This document shows, piece after piece, positions 47,400-59,712 of a stretch of DNA of 64,000 bases (position 1 is the first letter of the stretch; every line of letters starts with the position of its first letter). A program made the position numbers and the translations under genes. This DNA comes from Cheiracanthium punctorium (Eukaryota > Arthropoda > Arachnida > Araneae > Cheiracanthiidae). The stretch covers positions 930,001 to 994,000 of the forward strand of contig JAWZYV010000771.1 in assembly GCA_038373885.1 (NCBI GenBank). Direction: 5' to 3'. The notes beneath the pieces were generated by a model, which was not told the DNA's origin, searched no databases, and saw only the letters and a program-made list of their open reading frames with translations.

Positions 47400-48023
47400 G
47401 TTGAAAAAGACTGAAAACTTTAATGCCTGTGATACATGGACATCTAGCCACCATTCTGTTGATTGAGATGAGATTTCAGATGTAGTTATTCAGACGTATG
47501 ATCTCAAGATTAGACTATTTAAAATAATAGATCTCTCACAGTTACGGTTACAATGAAAAAATTTGGAGAATTTTTAATGTATCGTAACAAACTAACCAAA
47601 GCTTAAGAGAGGAGTAGGAAATTATTTTTACTGGAATTAAAAGTTTTACTTTAAAGTGCCTTACTGATAGTTTAACATTTCTATTGTCTATTTCAGTGAA
47701 TTAATGTGTCAATGCACCTTCGCTGTGTGTTGACTTTGGTTCTTTACATTTTTTTTCCCTACCAATTTTCAACTGACAAACATTGTTCCAACACCATTCA
47801 TAGTTTTTCAATCGGCTGATCAACTTTTGCAGGAAAAAAGTTGGAGTTGCCATTGGAAATTTTTTTATTGTAACCATAACCGTGAGTTCTATTGTTTTAA
47901 ATAATTTCAATCTCAAGCTAATACTTCTGAATAATTATATCTGAAATCTCATCTCGATCAGTTGAACAAAATAGCGGCTAGAGGTTCACACATCGGGATA
48001 ATGTTTTAATGACCACCCTATGT
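47400..48023. mobile_element. Foldback MITE with long inverted arms
   Basis: The left text GAGATGAGATTTCAGATGTA (about 47465) and following sequence is mirrored by the reverse complement of the right text near 47940 (CGAGATGAGATTTCAGATAT). Arms extend about 150 bp on each side (TCACGGTTATGGTTACAAT against TCACAGTTACGGTTACAAT). The right terminus is GACCACCCTATG. A similar terminus, CAGGGTGGTCATAAAAACT, also occurs alone at 47171, so the left boundary is uncertain. Confidence 0.7.
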
Positions 48024-49324
48024 AGGTAGTATTTGGTGTAAGTAACAGTATTGAAATAAAAATCTATAAGTAGATTTTTTTTTCTTTTTGTGATAAATAT
48101 GAATGGTACTATATTATTTCCTAAGAAGGATATACAAGATGACAGAACCAATTAATAATTAACAGAGACATATTTGAAATTGTAGTTTCATATCATTCAT
48201 CCAGGGGTACTTGTACTAATAGTTTAGTTAATGAGAAAGGGATAAAACAGGATAGGATGTCATTTTAACCTATAATTTTTGATAAAGTCTCTCTGGTATT
48301 GTTATCCTATTTTCCTTTAAAAAAAGATAAAAGAATACATGAAGAAAAAACAGTTATTAGTTTAGAATGTGCCACTACTGAAAGTCCAGCTAAATCTGAA
48401 TTGTGATGATTTGGAATCAATTCCAATGATTTTTGTTTCCAGAAGAATGAGGTAGTAGTTAATACTGCAAGAAACAATTTCCAAATGTGCAATAATTATT
48501 TTGATGTGTGATATTTTACCATGAAAATGCCACATCTTATTGTTCTTAAATTTTCTCGAGATTGTATTTTGAAAGCACAGTAAGGCAGTTCAAAAACAGT
48601 CACTATTGCTGACAAATTATAAAACATTTTTTAAAGATCTAGAAATGCTTTCTGCAACAATGAATTGATGCTGAAAAACAAGGACTATTTAAATAGGGGG
48701 AACAGGGAGCTTGAACCTTCCAGGAAATTTTGATTTTTATGAGCAAAATTATAAGGCTGAAGTCTTTTTTTTTTTGAAAAATTCTGCCTTTTCTATTGCT
48801 TGGACACTCTCCAAAAATTTTTTCTAGATCTGTCCTTACAGTATAGCCTAGATATCTTGAATTGGAAGGGACACCAGAAATATTCGAGATAACAAAGTGA
48901 AATAAAAGGGGGTAAGTTTGATAGGAAAAATACATTTCTTTGAGATATCAAGGTTTTTAAGATACTGAGGTTATACTGTATTTTCATAGCATAAACTTGT
49001 AATTTTGATAAACTGATGTATATTTATTGATACTCTAATGCATATTTAAGATAGTTTTCCTTTTCTCTCCTTTAGTCATATACAATTATGTCAGTTAGCT
49101 TTGTGCCACACTGCCTTAATATAAGCAGTATAAGTTTCACTTATTCTAAAAGTAATAAAATGCACTGTTTGCTTCAACTTTGACTTTTAATGCAAACTGA
49201 AATGTTTTTCTACTCAAATGATTTTTTTTTTTAAATAAAGATTTAAAAAAAAATGTTAACAGATCAAATTACTGTGGAAAGAGTCTGATGAACAGTTATT
49301 TGTGTAACAAGGTAAGTGCAATAC
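48024..49324. other. Intron sequence without recognised element
   Basis: This is the remainder of the large Cav1 intron up to the exon at 49325. I see AT-rich sequence only. Confidence 0.6.
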
Positions 49325-49722
49325 CATGATATGAAGCTCTATGAGTAGGTATATGAGACGACGACCCATCTCCTAACCTTCTACGCTTCTTCCACTGATC
49401 TGTTGATGGCTGAACACCAGCAACAGCCATGGCAGGCAGATGAGCAAAACACAGGGAAGCAGCAATGTGCCTCATAGCACAGGGTTCACCACTGTTTGGC
49501 CGGGCAGCCGTCTCTGCAGGATCATCCTCCGCAACAGAGCCGCGGAGGTCACTGCAACTGTGGGTGCTGGAAGACTGGCGAACAAGTACTGGCCGCTTGT
49601 GGCTGTCTTTCTTTCCAATGCAAGGAAGGCGAAATGAAGCAGTTGCCCCTCTGTTGAACTTTCTGGGAGGTGGAGTAGGAGGTCTCAAACCAACCATTTC
49701 TTCATCATCTTTGACACAAAGA
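49325..49722 (-). CDS. Ca-alpha1D: Cav1 calcium channel alpha-1 subunit, C-terminal exon
   Basis: This 398-bp exon (1 + 132 codons + 1) lies in the cytosolic C-terminal tail of the channel. The peptide starts LCVKDDEEMVGLRPPTPPP and contains FRLPCIGKKDSHKRPVLV, an acidic/Ser stretch, then LPAMAVAGVQPS, which corresponds to the ALAVAGLSP block I recall from vertebrate Cav1 tails. It ends THRASYH. On the minus strand the acceptor is AATCTTTCAG, and the leading T completes a Ser codon with AG from the previous exon. The donor is CATG|GTATTG, and its final G joins GT of the next exon to make Gly. An open frame continuing into the intron (to 49296) is not coding. Local GC is higher than its surroundings. 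Confidence 0.88.
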
Positions 49723-52000
49723 CTGAAAGATTTTTTAAATTATTATGTGCTCATTGATGTGAACAACACAAGATTTTCACTAAAGTTCATTAGAACAGAA
49801 ATAAAGTTTTAATGTAACACAGTTGTAAATGCATTAAAAACACACAAGTTGAGTATTTTATTGGAGTATCTATTGCCATATTTTGCAATGTTAGAGTTAA
49901 GTGTTCATAAGCAATAAGCATAACTACATAATATAGTGCAGACTGTGCTAAGATATATTAACAGAGAATTCCAAGTGGAGATTTTTTTTTTTTTTTTTAA
50001 GATGGATAAGAAATATTTTTTAAGTTACCGTAGTGCAAGCATGTTACATATACTGCATTTTATGGAAGAAATGCTGCAGTGATTACGTGTTTAAAACTTA
50101 AAAAGTTTGAGAGCAGCATTTGCAATTTTTAAAAACATAAATCTGCTATTTTATTGTTAAAATTTTTTAAAAAGGAATAAAATCATAAAACATTTACAAA
50201 TTACGACAAAAGATGGCACCACTACTCAACGTTTGGTAATATGCTGGCAACTCTAGGCAAGACCATCTTGTATGTCTCCTCTTTAGACTACCTGGGATCA
50301 TTGGGGTGAAGATAGGTGTACCGGGGGATGGGTGGTTAAATCATTCAACTTCAACTCAACACCCCTACACAGGGGTTGACCAAGATCCAGTTAACTGTGT
50401 GAGAGATGGTAAAATTTTCTTCTTTCTTTCAATATGTTTTTTTCTATGTCGCAACTCGCTTTGTGTAGAAGAACTGAAGTGTGAATTTTTTCTACTTCTG
50501 TATTTAAAATTTTTTTATTTAGTACATCTTAACTAATTTCTTCTTCTGATATGCCTTCTAAACGAAATATGAGCTACACAGCTGGTTTTAAGCTTCAAGT
50601 GATTGGAAAAGCTGAAGCAATTCGAAATCATGCAGCAGGACGAGAAATTGGAGTAGACGTAAGATGCACTGGTCGATGGCAGTCAGAGAAACCAGAATTA
50701 GAAAATATGACAAAAATAAAATGAGTGAGAAGAAGTGGAATTCTGCGCTGGCCAGAATTGGAAGATATTTTGAAATGGATTTTAGAACAAAGAGAAAAGG
50801 GACTTCCCATATCCACAGCGAATATCTGTCTACAAGCCAGAAAAATCATCTCTAACATGGGGATTTTGAATTTTAATGGGAATCCAAACTGGGAAATGGA
50901 AAGCATCATTTAGTGAGGAGATTTCTAAAATATTAAATAACTAATTTATATCAAAATTTACATTGTAGAAGTAAACTATTAATTTCTCACTTAAAATTCG
51001 TAAAATTTTAAGTTTTACTTTTCTTTCTGGAAGAGAAAAAATCGCTATTGTTCATTGTCTGTAGTAAATTTTTCTATAAAATTATGACGGCAACGCATAC
51101 AATCGGCACGGCAGCACAGACCTCTATTACTGCCTGTCAGTAAAGTCAGAAAGTTACAGCAAAGTCACTTGCTGTGACCATTTAAATGACAGACATGTGG
51201 CAACATACATCATAGTGCAAAAGATCTATGTATAAATATCATATTTTGCTACAAATTGAGAAAAATGGTTTTAAAGGTCGAGGACAGCTGTACTGTCTTT
51301 TTAAGGAGATAAAATGGGTACTTGAAAGTCAACAATGAGGAAAAAGCTAAAAATTTTACAGTTAGGGTTCCTCAACGAAAAAGGTATGCATTTGACAGAA
51401 AATTGATAACAGAAATAAAGAAGTGATTAAGAGAAGAAAATTTTACATAGAGATGTAAACTTAGTGAGGTTCAACTTTTATTAGCAGCATAACTGGGGTG
51501 GATATTTGTATCCCCTATCTATCTATCTGAATATTTCTATCCCCTCCAAAGAAAAAAAATAGAAAGGAAAAATTGCTTTGTTTAGCATGATTTTTTATCC
51601 ATTTTTGTGTGGAAGTTTCATGTATTAAAGCATGTCCATCTTTTATGTCCATGTCCGTCTTTATATTTCCTCTGCTACTCTCAAAAAATTTTTCTTTGCT
51701 TAATCCCTGAGCTTTATGCTCGGAAAATAGCTATCTTATCATTAATGAGAGTGCTGTTGGAAGATGAGATATTGCATTATAATAAAGGGAAAAAGAGGTT
51801 CAATCATCATTAAAACATATAAGAATCCTTCTTCATAATGATAAAACCTATGTAAACTATGATAACATATAAAGAGAACAAAGATGATAGAATTTTTGAG
51901 TGTTTTTTACTGATACTTGAAATTGATTTGACAATCTGCTCAGTCTTCTTAGTTTAAACAGAGATACTGAATGTAAATTTGAAAAATATAGATAACATAC
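49723..52000 (-). other. Cav1 intron (2.3 kb) with a pogo-like fragment
   Basis: It is bounded by the donor TTGAG|GTATGT (at 52000) and the acceptor CTTTCAG (from 49723). The phases of the two exons fit (2+1). It carries a pogo/Tigger transposase fragment at 50551-50913 on the opposite strand. Confidence 0.8.
50551..50913 (+). pseudogene. pogo/Tigger-type transposase N-terminal fragment
   Basis: The frame starts at ATG 50551. It contains SYTAGFKLQVIGKAEAIRNH and AAGREIGVD, the first helix-turn-helix of pogo/Tigger (CENP-B-like) transposases, and then WPELEDILKWILEQREKGL and ISTANICLQA of the second DNA-binding domain. A TGA at 50722-50724 interrupts an otherwise continuous frame, and the DDE catalytic domain is missing after 50913. 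It is a truncated, inactive DNA-transposon remnant, not a host CENP-B gene, given the stop and truncation. Confidence 0.85.
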
Positions 52001-52315
52001 CTCAAGAAACTAGTTCCAGTTGCTCCATTCTTATATGATGAGGAATGACTTTGAATGCTAGAATTATTGCTGTCTATGCTCTCCACTTTAGCCAGAGGAC
52101 TTGGGCTTGGCTGATTTGATCGCAACGATCGTAAAGGAATAGTTTCTCGTCCATTGGTACACTCTCCTGTCTCGAGAGTGAAGCTGCCTTCATAACTGCT
52201 GCAACTGCCCATAACAGAATAGTTTATTTGAGAAGCATTAGGTAGATTACTTGCTGATCCTTGAGGAGATTGGTTCGGGGACTGGTACAAGTAGATATCT
52301 TCAACAGAAACTGAG
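52001..52315 (-). CDS. Ca-alpha1D: Cav1 calcium channel alpha-1 subunit, C-terminal tail exon
   Basis: This 315-bp exon (1 + 104 codons + 2) encodes a Ser/Asn-rich cytosolic stretch: SVSVEDIYLYQSPNQSPQGS at the start, IPLRSLRSNQPSPSPL in the middle, NGATGTSFL at the end. It has no motif I recognise on its own. Its assignment rests on strand, spacing, a good donor (TTGAG|GTATGT) and exact phase with the exon at 49325-49722. The acceptor AACTCTACAG at 52316 is plausible but not strong. The open frame continues upstream to 52437, so the 5' limit could differ. The exon encoding the IQ motif must lie further right. Confidence 0.72.
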
Positions 52316-53865
52316 CTGTAGAGTTCAAGACAAATTTCATGCACAGCCATAAAGTTAAATGCCAAAATGAAATGCAAAAACCACAGGCAGCAGCATTGGG
52401 TTAGAAGCTGCTCAAAATTATCTGGTACAACAGGCACTGGCTCTAATGTTTATGTTTAAGATTAACTTAAAGGCATAAAAAAACAGTCAAACAGAGAGCA
52501 AAACCAAGGGTACAATACATCTTTTTTTTTTTTTTTTACATGTGAGAATTAGTTAGTGACCTTATTAGAATTATTAGAATAGAAAACCTTAAAGTAGAGT
52601 TAATTTAAAGTAACATTTTATTTGCCAAAATTTTTAACTAAGACTCCTATAAGTTGGTTGCCTCGAGGCATTTAATATTGCAAAGATGATGTTACATTCT
52701 GGTAGCTTACGCCAATACTTTTGAAACAAATAGACTCATATATCTTACTGGTTACACACACACTGGAAGCACAACTCACTGGGCTTTTTCAAATAAAAAA
52801 CTTATATTTTGGCTTGGCTTTTTGAGTTCTATTTATTTTACTGTATGCTATTTGTAATGATGAAAAGCGATTTGTCAAGAGTCGTTAAGTGAAAAACTAT
52901 TTAACATAAAGAAATTCATCTTTGACTTTGGATTCATGTAATTGATATTCCATTCTGCAGTAAAAAAGTATAATAAAAATAAGCTAATGATAATTTTCTT
53001 AGATTAATAAATAAATAGATAAAATAATGGATGATGTAACTTTTGTGAAACCTTCAAATAATGTGAGTATGTGTTGTGTTATGGCAAAGCTACACAAGGG
53101 CTATCTGCCAAGGATGGAGGGTTTGGTTGGAGGACTTTTTAAGGAGTTCTAATATGTATTCACGTTACATTTGGAGAAAATGGACCAAAACTCCAAACTG
53201 TTACATTGACAATCGCGTGATAGTCCAGGATAAAACTCTAGACCTTCACACTTCAGCCGTCCACCATTTTGAGTATCTTATCCACTCGGCCATAGTGGGG
53301 CTTAAATAATGTGAGTAAGCTATTTTATACTAGTACATACTTCGGTCAGATACAGACCGAAAACTAATGAAACTGAATGAAACAACAACAGCAACAAAAA
53401 TTGCACTTCAAAGCAGTGGCAAATTAATAAAATTAAGTCTAAGTAAGTAATTAAATTCATTACAGAATGTTAGGTTTTTTTTTAGTTTTTTTTTAAAAGA
53501 TATATTGCATCCTTTTTTACAAAGCATCTCTAAACCATTCACTCAAATATAAAATTAACTCATTCCAAAACTAAAGGCATTCAGTTATTTGTACAAAATT
53601 AAAATTTGTTATTAAAAAGGGGGTATCTTCTCCTCAAATCACTAAACCATACATAAGATTTTAAACTGAAAAAGATATCAAATCAACAAGTTCTAGCATC
53701 TTCCTACAGTAATATGAAATGAAATCTAAATTACATGCAGCATTTGTGTAACTCCATACACCTGAATAAGTATGAAAATAGTTCATGCAACAGAAAATAA
53801 AAGAGTTGCAAAAGTTGAACCTTTTTGAATGACCAAAGTAAATGTGAAAAATAATAAAAAATACA

Positions 53866-53897
<32 letters not shown>

Positions 53898-56151
53898 CAG
53901 ACTTTTCTCTTTGTCTTGAAATTGAACTTCTTCTACAGAGTAAAACATATCTTCATTTGAAGTACAAGAAATTTTCTGTTTGATATTGCAGACAAAGTCT
54001 AGTCTCATTTTAGAAGTATTTAAAAAAATTATTTGGAAAAAAGACATTTTTATCAAACAATAATAAACTCATACAATTTTCTTAATTCAGCAGTTTAATT
54101 CATCATTACAAGAAAATCCTAAACATCATGCATCTTTTTCCTTTTCTAATTTTTCATTTTTGACAAGAAAAATATCACTTATTTCATTACTGTTGTAGGT
54201 GATTACAGCCATGCATCGTAATACATCGAGAAAAGTTGCTTTTAATACTCAAAATCAACAAAACATTTGGTAAAAAAAAAGAGCACTTAATATGATCAAA
54301 TGCAGCTCTATGCAGTACTAATTAAATAAATTTGTTAAATCACATTAATCCACACTTGTACAAACATGTTCCTCAAAAGATCAGCGTTACACACTATTCA
54401 AGTTTTTAAAAAAATCACAAGTTATCTAAACTTTTCAAATAAATCAGCAATAGGCTGAAAAATATAACGTTACACAGTTGTATTTTTCAGCTTAGAAGAA
54501 TGATAAAATCTAAATGTTTTAATATTATGAAATTGAATCTACCTAAATAAAACTATTTCATAAATCCGAAATATCGTAAAATTAGTTATCAATATACTAG
54601 CAATAAGTAATATACTCTCTGATCATTAGATAAATATTGGAATAGTATATGGAATAAATTTGCAAATCTTGTTTAAGTAAATATTGCATCATCAACAGAA
54701 ATCAGATTTAAGACAAATTTAATAGCTCTTCCACAAGATAATTTTGGATAGCAATTTATGTAGGATAAATAAATAAACTCATCTACACTTTAAAAACACT
54801 GTTTCAAAACAAAACTAGAGTCCATTATAACAGTTAAAAAAACCTTTCAAACTAATGAACCTAAAAATGTATTAATAATGCCGATTTTATATGTAAGTTG
54901 TATTAAATTGACAATTACTTAAACAAATACTAATATAACAATGTTTTGCATTATTATTACTAGTTTTAGATCAACAGAATTCTTTATTTTTATTTTCAAA
55001 GCATTTAGGTAAGTCAACTGGAATTATTTGAGAAATTCTGATGCAATAAATTATGCACAGCAAAATTCAATAAAACCTACACTATCAATGAGTCTCGGGA
55101 ACTCAGAGACTTAGCTGTATTATATTAGTGATGAGAAATAACGATTGTTCATTAATTAAGAAAACCTTCTCAATGGATGTAAATTGGGGCCACAACTACA
55201 TTCCCTGAAATATCTTTCATAGATATATCTATATAAATAAAAATATGTGTGTATTCAGTTTACTCCTAAGTGACTTGACTGATCGGTTTAAAATTTTGCA
55301 CAGATATGCAGACAACAGGCTAATTAAAAATATGGTTATCTACTCATTCCCCTTTATTTAGTAATTTTTAGCATCAAAAAGTTTCTATTTGAAATCCAAG
55401 AGTAAAAAAAAGCAATCAATTAAGTATCAAAACTAAGTATCATGAGTGAGATTGAGATCACTTTGATGCCATAATTTCAAAAATACTATAGAAATTCACT
55501 TATGGTAGCTGGGAGAGACATAAAAATTTTGCCACCGATGAAATGATTCCACAAGTTCTCATTTTAAATCCGCCATGGTTGTTTAGTGGGAAAAAAAAGT
55601 TTCAAGAATAGTTATTTTCTCTCAAGTTCAAAATACTGCCTGCAGTAGAATTTTATGCTTTACTGGCACTTTTCTCTGGAATTTGGAATCTAAAAAATTG
55701 TTTTTATTCATCAGTACAAAGGTGTGAATGCATGGTTTAATATTTAAAGACTAGTTGTATACCCGTTTTTGCACAGTAGGAAATGAATATTTTTCTTATA
55801 TGTGTTATTTTAAATTAATTCCAGTGATGTACAATATCTCCAAAAAGGCAAAACTGTTTGTCTTGTGATGTAAAGTCTGCGTCATGAATTTAAAAAAAAA
55901 AAAGAAGGGGAGGGGGGATTGGCTGTGTTATGGATATGGCCGTGTTTTATGCGAATACATGTACATAATGAATAACATTTTCTTTGAGTTTCATTGGGTT
56001 CAGGAGGAAAGAAATCAAGAAAACAAATTTATGTGTTTCAACTTTACAGGTCTGTGATTCGAAAACTATGAACAAATGGCATACAGGATTCTTCAAGACT
56101 TCTGGTAAACATTAAATCAATACAGTCATTATTTTTTTAACAATATATACA
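52316..56151. other. AT-rich region, probably Cav1 intron, with a SINE
   Basis: No upstream channel exon (EF hand, pre-IQ or IQ) was recognised. It contains a SINE (53070-53310), a T-run (53865-53893) and degenerate interspersed-repeat pieces, such as TCTATATAAATAAAAATATG at 55228 and ACTAGTTGTATACCCG near 55753. Confidence 0.5.
53070..53310 (-). mobile_element. Degenerate tRNA-derived SINE, minus strand
   Basis: Read on the minus strand the head contains GGCCGAGTGGATAAG, very like a Leu/Ser tRNA A box. About 50 bases later comes a degraded B-box-like GGTCTAGAGTTTTATCC. The remaining ~150 bp have no coding motif. The boundaries are approximate. Confidence 0.55.
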
Positions 56152-56807
56152 TGGTGTCCCCAAAAGGTGGTAATGGGTTTATCTGTTAAAGATAAGTGAG
56201 CATGTAAATTAAAAAAATGTTCAAAATAAAGCTGGAAATAAGACTAAGAAAAAATTCCCAATTAGTAAAATGTGCCCCATACACTAATGAGGTGATGTGC
56301 CAAATTTCAGTCTCATCATACAACGTCACAGAAATATCTTTAAAGAAAGATGATCCAGGACTATACAGGATTTTGAAAATTAACGTTTATTGCTTGAGTG
56401 GAAAAAAAAGAATATATTTGGTAATTTCTGTGTGACTCCTGAAATGTGATCATTTGAAGATTAATTCGAAGAAGAAGGGTGATTTTTTTCAAGGGCCATG
56501 AAAAAGTGGGAAGTCAGCATTATATTTATCTTCATATCTCTGTCACATTTTAAGGTATAACTCTCAAATTTTGTATGTCACCTGATGAGCGTATGGGGAC
56601 ACATTTTACCAATTGAGAATTGTTTTGTAAGGGAGCCGTATACTAATTCAAAATGTGTAACTTTTAGAAAATTGATGAGAAGAATTTTTTCTTAATGGAA
56701 TCTTATTTTCGACCTTATTTTGAACATTTTTTTCAATTTATACTGCCCACTTTTATCCAATAGATAAAGAAATAAACCCAGTTACCACCATTTTGGGATA
56801 CCTCATA
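56152..56807. mobile_element. Second copy of the GTGTCCC..GGTGGTAA foldback MITE (uninterrupted)
   Basis: Ends GGTGTCCCCAAAAGGTGGTAA and TTACCACCATTTTGGGATACC are inverted repeats. Internal text such as CCAATTAGTAAAATGTGCC and CTGCCCACTTTTATCCAATAGA matches the split copy at 42881-46487. At about 0.66 kb it shows what the split copy looked like before insertions. A short frame at 56217-56435 has no motif. Confidence 0.85.
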
Positions 56808-56929
56808 TATTCATTGTAACTATTTCACATTAACATTTTATATACACAATCAATAGATCTTGGTGAGAACTAACGGTTGAAATTCAAACGAACATTCTGG
56901 CTTCTCTGATAAAAATTTATATTAAGAGC

Positions 56930-57345
56930 CATTGCCAGAGCAAATCGGGCAAGTCAAAAGAGGCAAGTTTCCATCACCATCTCAGAATTTCAAGAATTTT
57001 TTTTCTTGTGTTGCCTTACCCAAGGAAAGAACATATCTGAAATATTTTTGATTTACCTGCTTTAGTTTTAAAAGATAACAAAATATAAGATAACAAAATA
57101 AAGATAATAAAAGAAAAGATACACTAAAGATAACAAAATATTCGTTACGTTGAGCGAGGACGCACTGCTAGAGGCAGACGAAGAAGTGCCGCCATTTTGA
57201 GGCCGTTTAGCTGTGTCACATAATGTCCATTTAAGAGGCATTGCAGGGGCAAATCAGGCAGGGCATTCCCATCACCATCTCAGAATTTCATGAACTTTTT
57301 TTCTTGTGTTGATTTACCCAATGAAAGAACAAATCTGAAATATTT
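56930..57345. repeat. Direct repeat of ~115 bp, ~300-bp spacing
   Basis: The text CCATCACCATCTCAGAATTTCA followed by CTTGTGTTG..TTACCCAA occurs near 56970 and again near 57268, each preceded by a version of GCATTGC..GGGCAAATC. The copies are diverged. Confidence 0.8.
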
Positions 57346-58229
57346 TTTTTAAATGCAATTTCGAAGCATTGCTACAGCTGAAGTCGACTTCCCACAGGAG
57401 AACCATTGGCATAGAGATGCAGTATCAACATAGTACTTTCATATTATGAAAAAACATTTTTTGAAGGTTCAACTGTTTCCAAGAAAAATCCCAAAAAGTA
57501 CCTCCCTATTTGGGACATAATACTGGCACGCATGGGGGCATTTCGGCATTACTTTTAGAAGTTTAATCAACTGTGGCAATATTGAAAATTAACTTATTCT
57601 GCATATATCACAAATATATCCTCCATATATCACAAATAGTTCTTTTACAGGGGCACTCATAAGAATTACATTATGCTGAATGGAGATCTCTGCAACTACT
57701 GAACTGAATCGAAATTTTTTTTCACTGATAGAAAGCTACACTATTCCTGAATACTATAGGCTACCTTTTAGCATGCAGTATAACTAGTTCTTTTACATGG
57801 ACATGGACACTCAAAATAATTCTAATACATTATGCTTATGGCCAGAGCCGATCCTAGCGGGGGGCAAGATGGTGCATGGCACGTGGGCGGCCAAACTTAA
57901 GGGGCGGCGAAATGATTAACAAACAACATAGAAAAAATGAAAACCTTACATGAATGTTTAAAAAAAAACTTTGAGTGAACAATACTTTAAACCCTAACAC
58001 TGGGGAACAATTTTTAACATAATTTCTGTTGAGTTCGATTTTTAAGCTGTTTTAGAGTTTAATGGGCACACTAATTACAAAACTGTTGTTAGTTTTCTTC
58101 GATCACGTCAAGTTTTTTCTCTACACCTACCTTCTCTTCACTATCCGCAAGCGCGAACTTCGTTCACCGGAAACACTGTTGCTGTGATCCCAATGACGAA
58201 GATTTTGAAATTGAAGATGATCCCGTTCG
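57346..58229. other. No gene recognised; possible hAT left end at 57843
   Basis: CAGAGCCGATCCTAGCGGGG at 57843 looks like a hAT terminus and lies on the same side as the hAT transposase tail at 59460-59690. I could not find the partner terminus or an 8-bp duplication (left flank CTTATGGC). Confidence 0.35.
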
Positions 58230-59150
58230 TAAGGGATTTGAGCAGCATGAGTTAAATGATTTGGGGCTATCCAAAAAAGCTTGAGAACTGTTAGCATCAA
58301 AACTGCACAAAAAAAAAATTGATTGAAAAAGGAGCTAAAGTATCCTACTTCCGATACAAGAAAGTGCATTTCTGCAATACTTTCGAAGTGATGATGGGTT
58401 TGTATATTGCCATAACATACATGGTTTAATGGAAGAGTTGGGAATTTCCGCTCATCGATAGCGATCTTAAAATGGTCTGTTTCCTCCTTGGCCAGCAACG
58501 TGGATATACCAAGTATCCCTGTTTTTTTTTGTGCATGTGGGACAGTAGAACTTGTGAGAAGCATTGGGTGCAGTCGAAATGGCCGCCAACTTATGACCTG
58601 AAACCTGGTGATCCAAACATTCTTCATAAGCCACTTGTCAACAGAAAGAACATAATATTTCCACCTCTGCATACAAAACTGGGCTTCATGAAGCAATTTC
58701 TTAAAGTTTTGTCAATTGAAGGAGACTGTTTCGGGATTTCTTAACCTGTCATTTGAAAGATAAAAGCTGGTGTGTTTGATGGTCCACGGATTCGCCAGCT
58801 TCTTAAAGATGAGCATTTCATCGGAACAATGACAGAATGCTTGGTTGGCATTCAAAAACATCGTCAAAGACTTTCTTGGAAATACAAGAGCACAGAATTA
58901 CACCCAAATTGTCCAACAGCTCTTGGAGAGCTTCAAAATGCTTGGTTGCAACATGAGCATCGTTACTTTTTTTACGTAGCTTCGCTGACTTCCTGAAAAA
59001 TCTTGTTGAAGTCAGTCATGAGCAGGGTGAGCGATTTCATCAAGATTTGAAGATCATGGAATCACGCTATCAAGGAAGATGGGATCTGCATATGATGGCT
59101 GACTATTGTTGGAGCATAAAACATGAATGTCCATAGATTAAACATTCCAG
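58230..59150 (+). pseudogene. Relic of an unclassified repetitive protein family
   Basis: In shifting plus-strand frames the region reads KMVCFLLGQQRGYTKYPCF, WDSRTCEKHW, NILHKPLVNRKNIIFPPLHT, KLGFMKQFLKVLSIEGDCF and then FDGPRIRQLLKDEHFIGTM. I recognise this as a multicopy protein family annotated as uncharacterised in arthropod and cnidarian genomes, probably transposon-associated. I cannot assign a domain name or reaction. The longest surviving frames are 58472-58744 and 58772-58996, separated by stops and deletions, so this copy is dead. The minus-strand frame at 58127-58696 is a shadow. Confidence 0.6.
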
Positions 59151-59459
59151 AAAAAGCTACAAACGAAAATTTTTGCCTTAATATGTATGCTTTCCACTTG
59201 GTAAATAAGTTTTTCTATGTGCATTAATACAATTTAACTTGTAGTAACTATATATTTGGTAACTTTTCCCTTTATTTTTCTTTTTATGCACATTTTGGGG
59301 GAACCCTGTATCTTAAAAAGTTGACGTGACAGACAAAAACTACAGTTACTTTTGGATTCAGGGGCCAAAAGTGATTCAAAAACAAGTCACAGTTCTAAGA
59401 CAACAAAATTGCTGTTTCCCAGTGTAATCAGCCTGCTCCAACTAAAATTTTGAAGATAT

Positions 59460-59690
59460 TTTTATTAGAAATTTTAAATCATACATTATGTCAGGATTTA
59501 ACAACACATTTTCCCATTTTATCTATAGCACTCACAATATTTTTGACTATACCAATCAGTGTTGCTTCAGGTGAAAGAAGCTTTTGAAAATTAAGTTTGA
59601 TTAAAAATTACTGAAGATCAACTATCTCACAAGAAAGGCTTATGAATTTGGCTATTATTTCAATTGAAAGGGTCATATGTAAGGCGGTAG
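59460..59690 (+). pseudogene. hAT transposase C-terminal (dimerisation) fragment
   Basis: Plus-strand translation gives IPISVASGERSF, then KLSLIKNY and RSTISQERLMNLAIISIE, with two TGA/TAA-type interruptions. This is the C-terminal dimerisation motif of hAT transposases (remembered form SERSFSKLK.IK..LRS.M...RL..L..L). The N-terminal and catalytic parts are not present next to it. It may belong to the same decayed element as the terminus at 57843. Confidence 0.75.
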
Positions 59691-59712
59691 ATATTTCAAG
59701 TATTATAGATTA

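Noticed and set aside
49296..49324. Cav1 frame continuing to the TAA at 49296
   Set aside because: A donor at 49324 gives exact phase with the next exon, which carries the conserved tail; termination here would discard that motif.
52316..52437. Extension of the Cav1 exon to the in-frame ATG at 52437
   Set aside because: The extra peptide is Cys/Phe/Leu-rich and unlike the Ser-rich tail; an AG acceptor at 52316 is available, so it was treated as intron.
58127..58696. 189-codon minus-strand open frame
   Set aside because: The plus strand of the same stretch carries recognisable family motifs, so the minus frame is a shadow.
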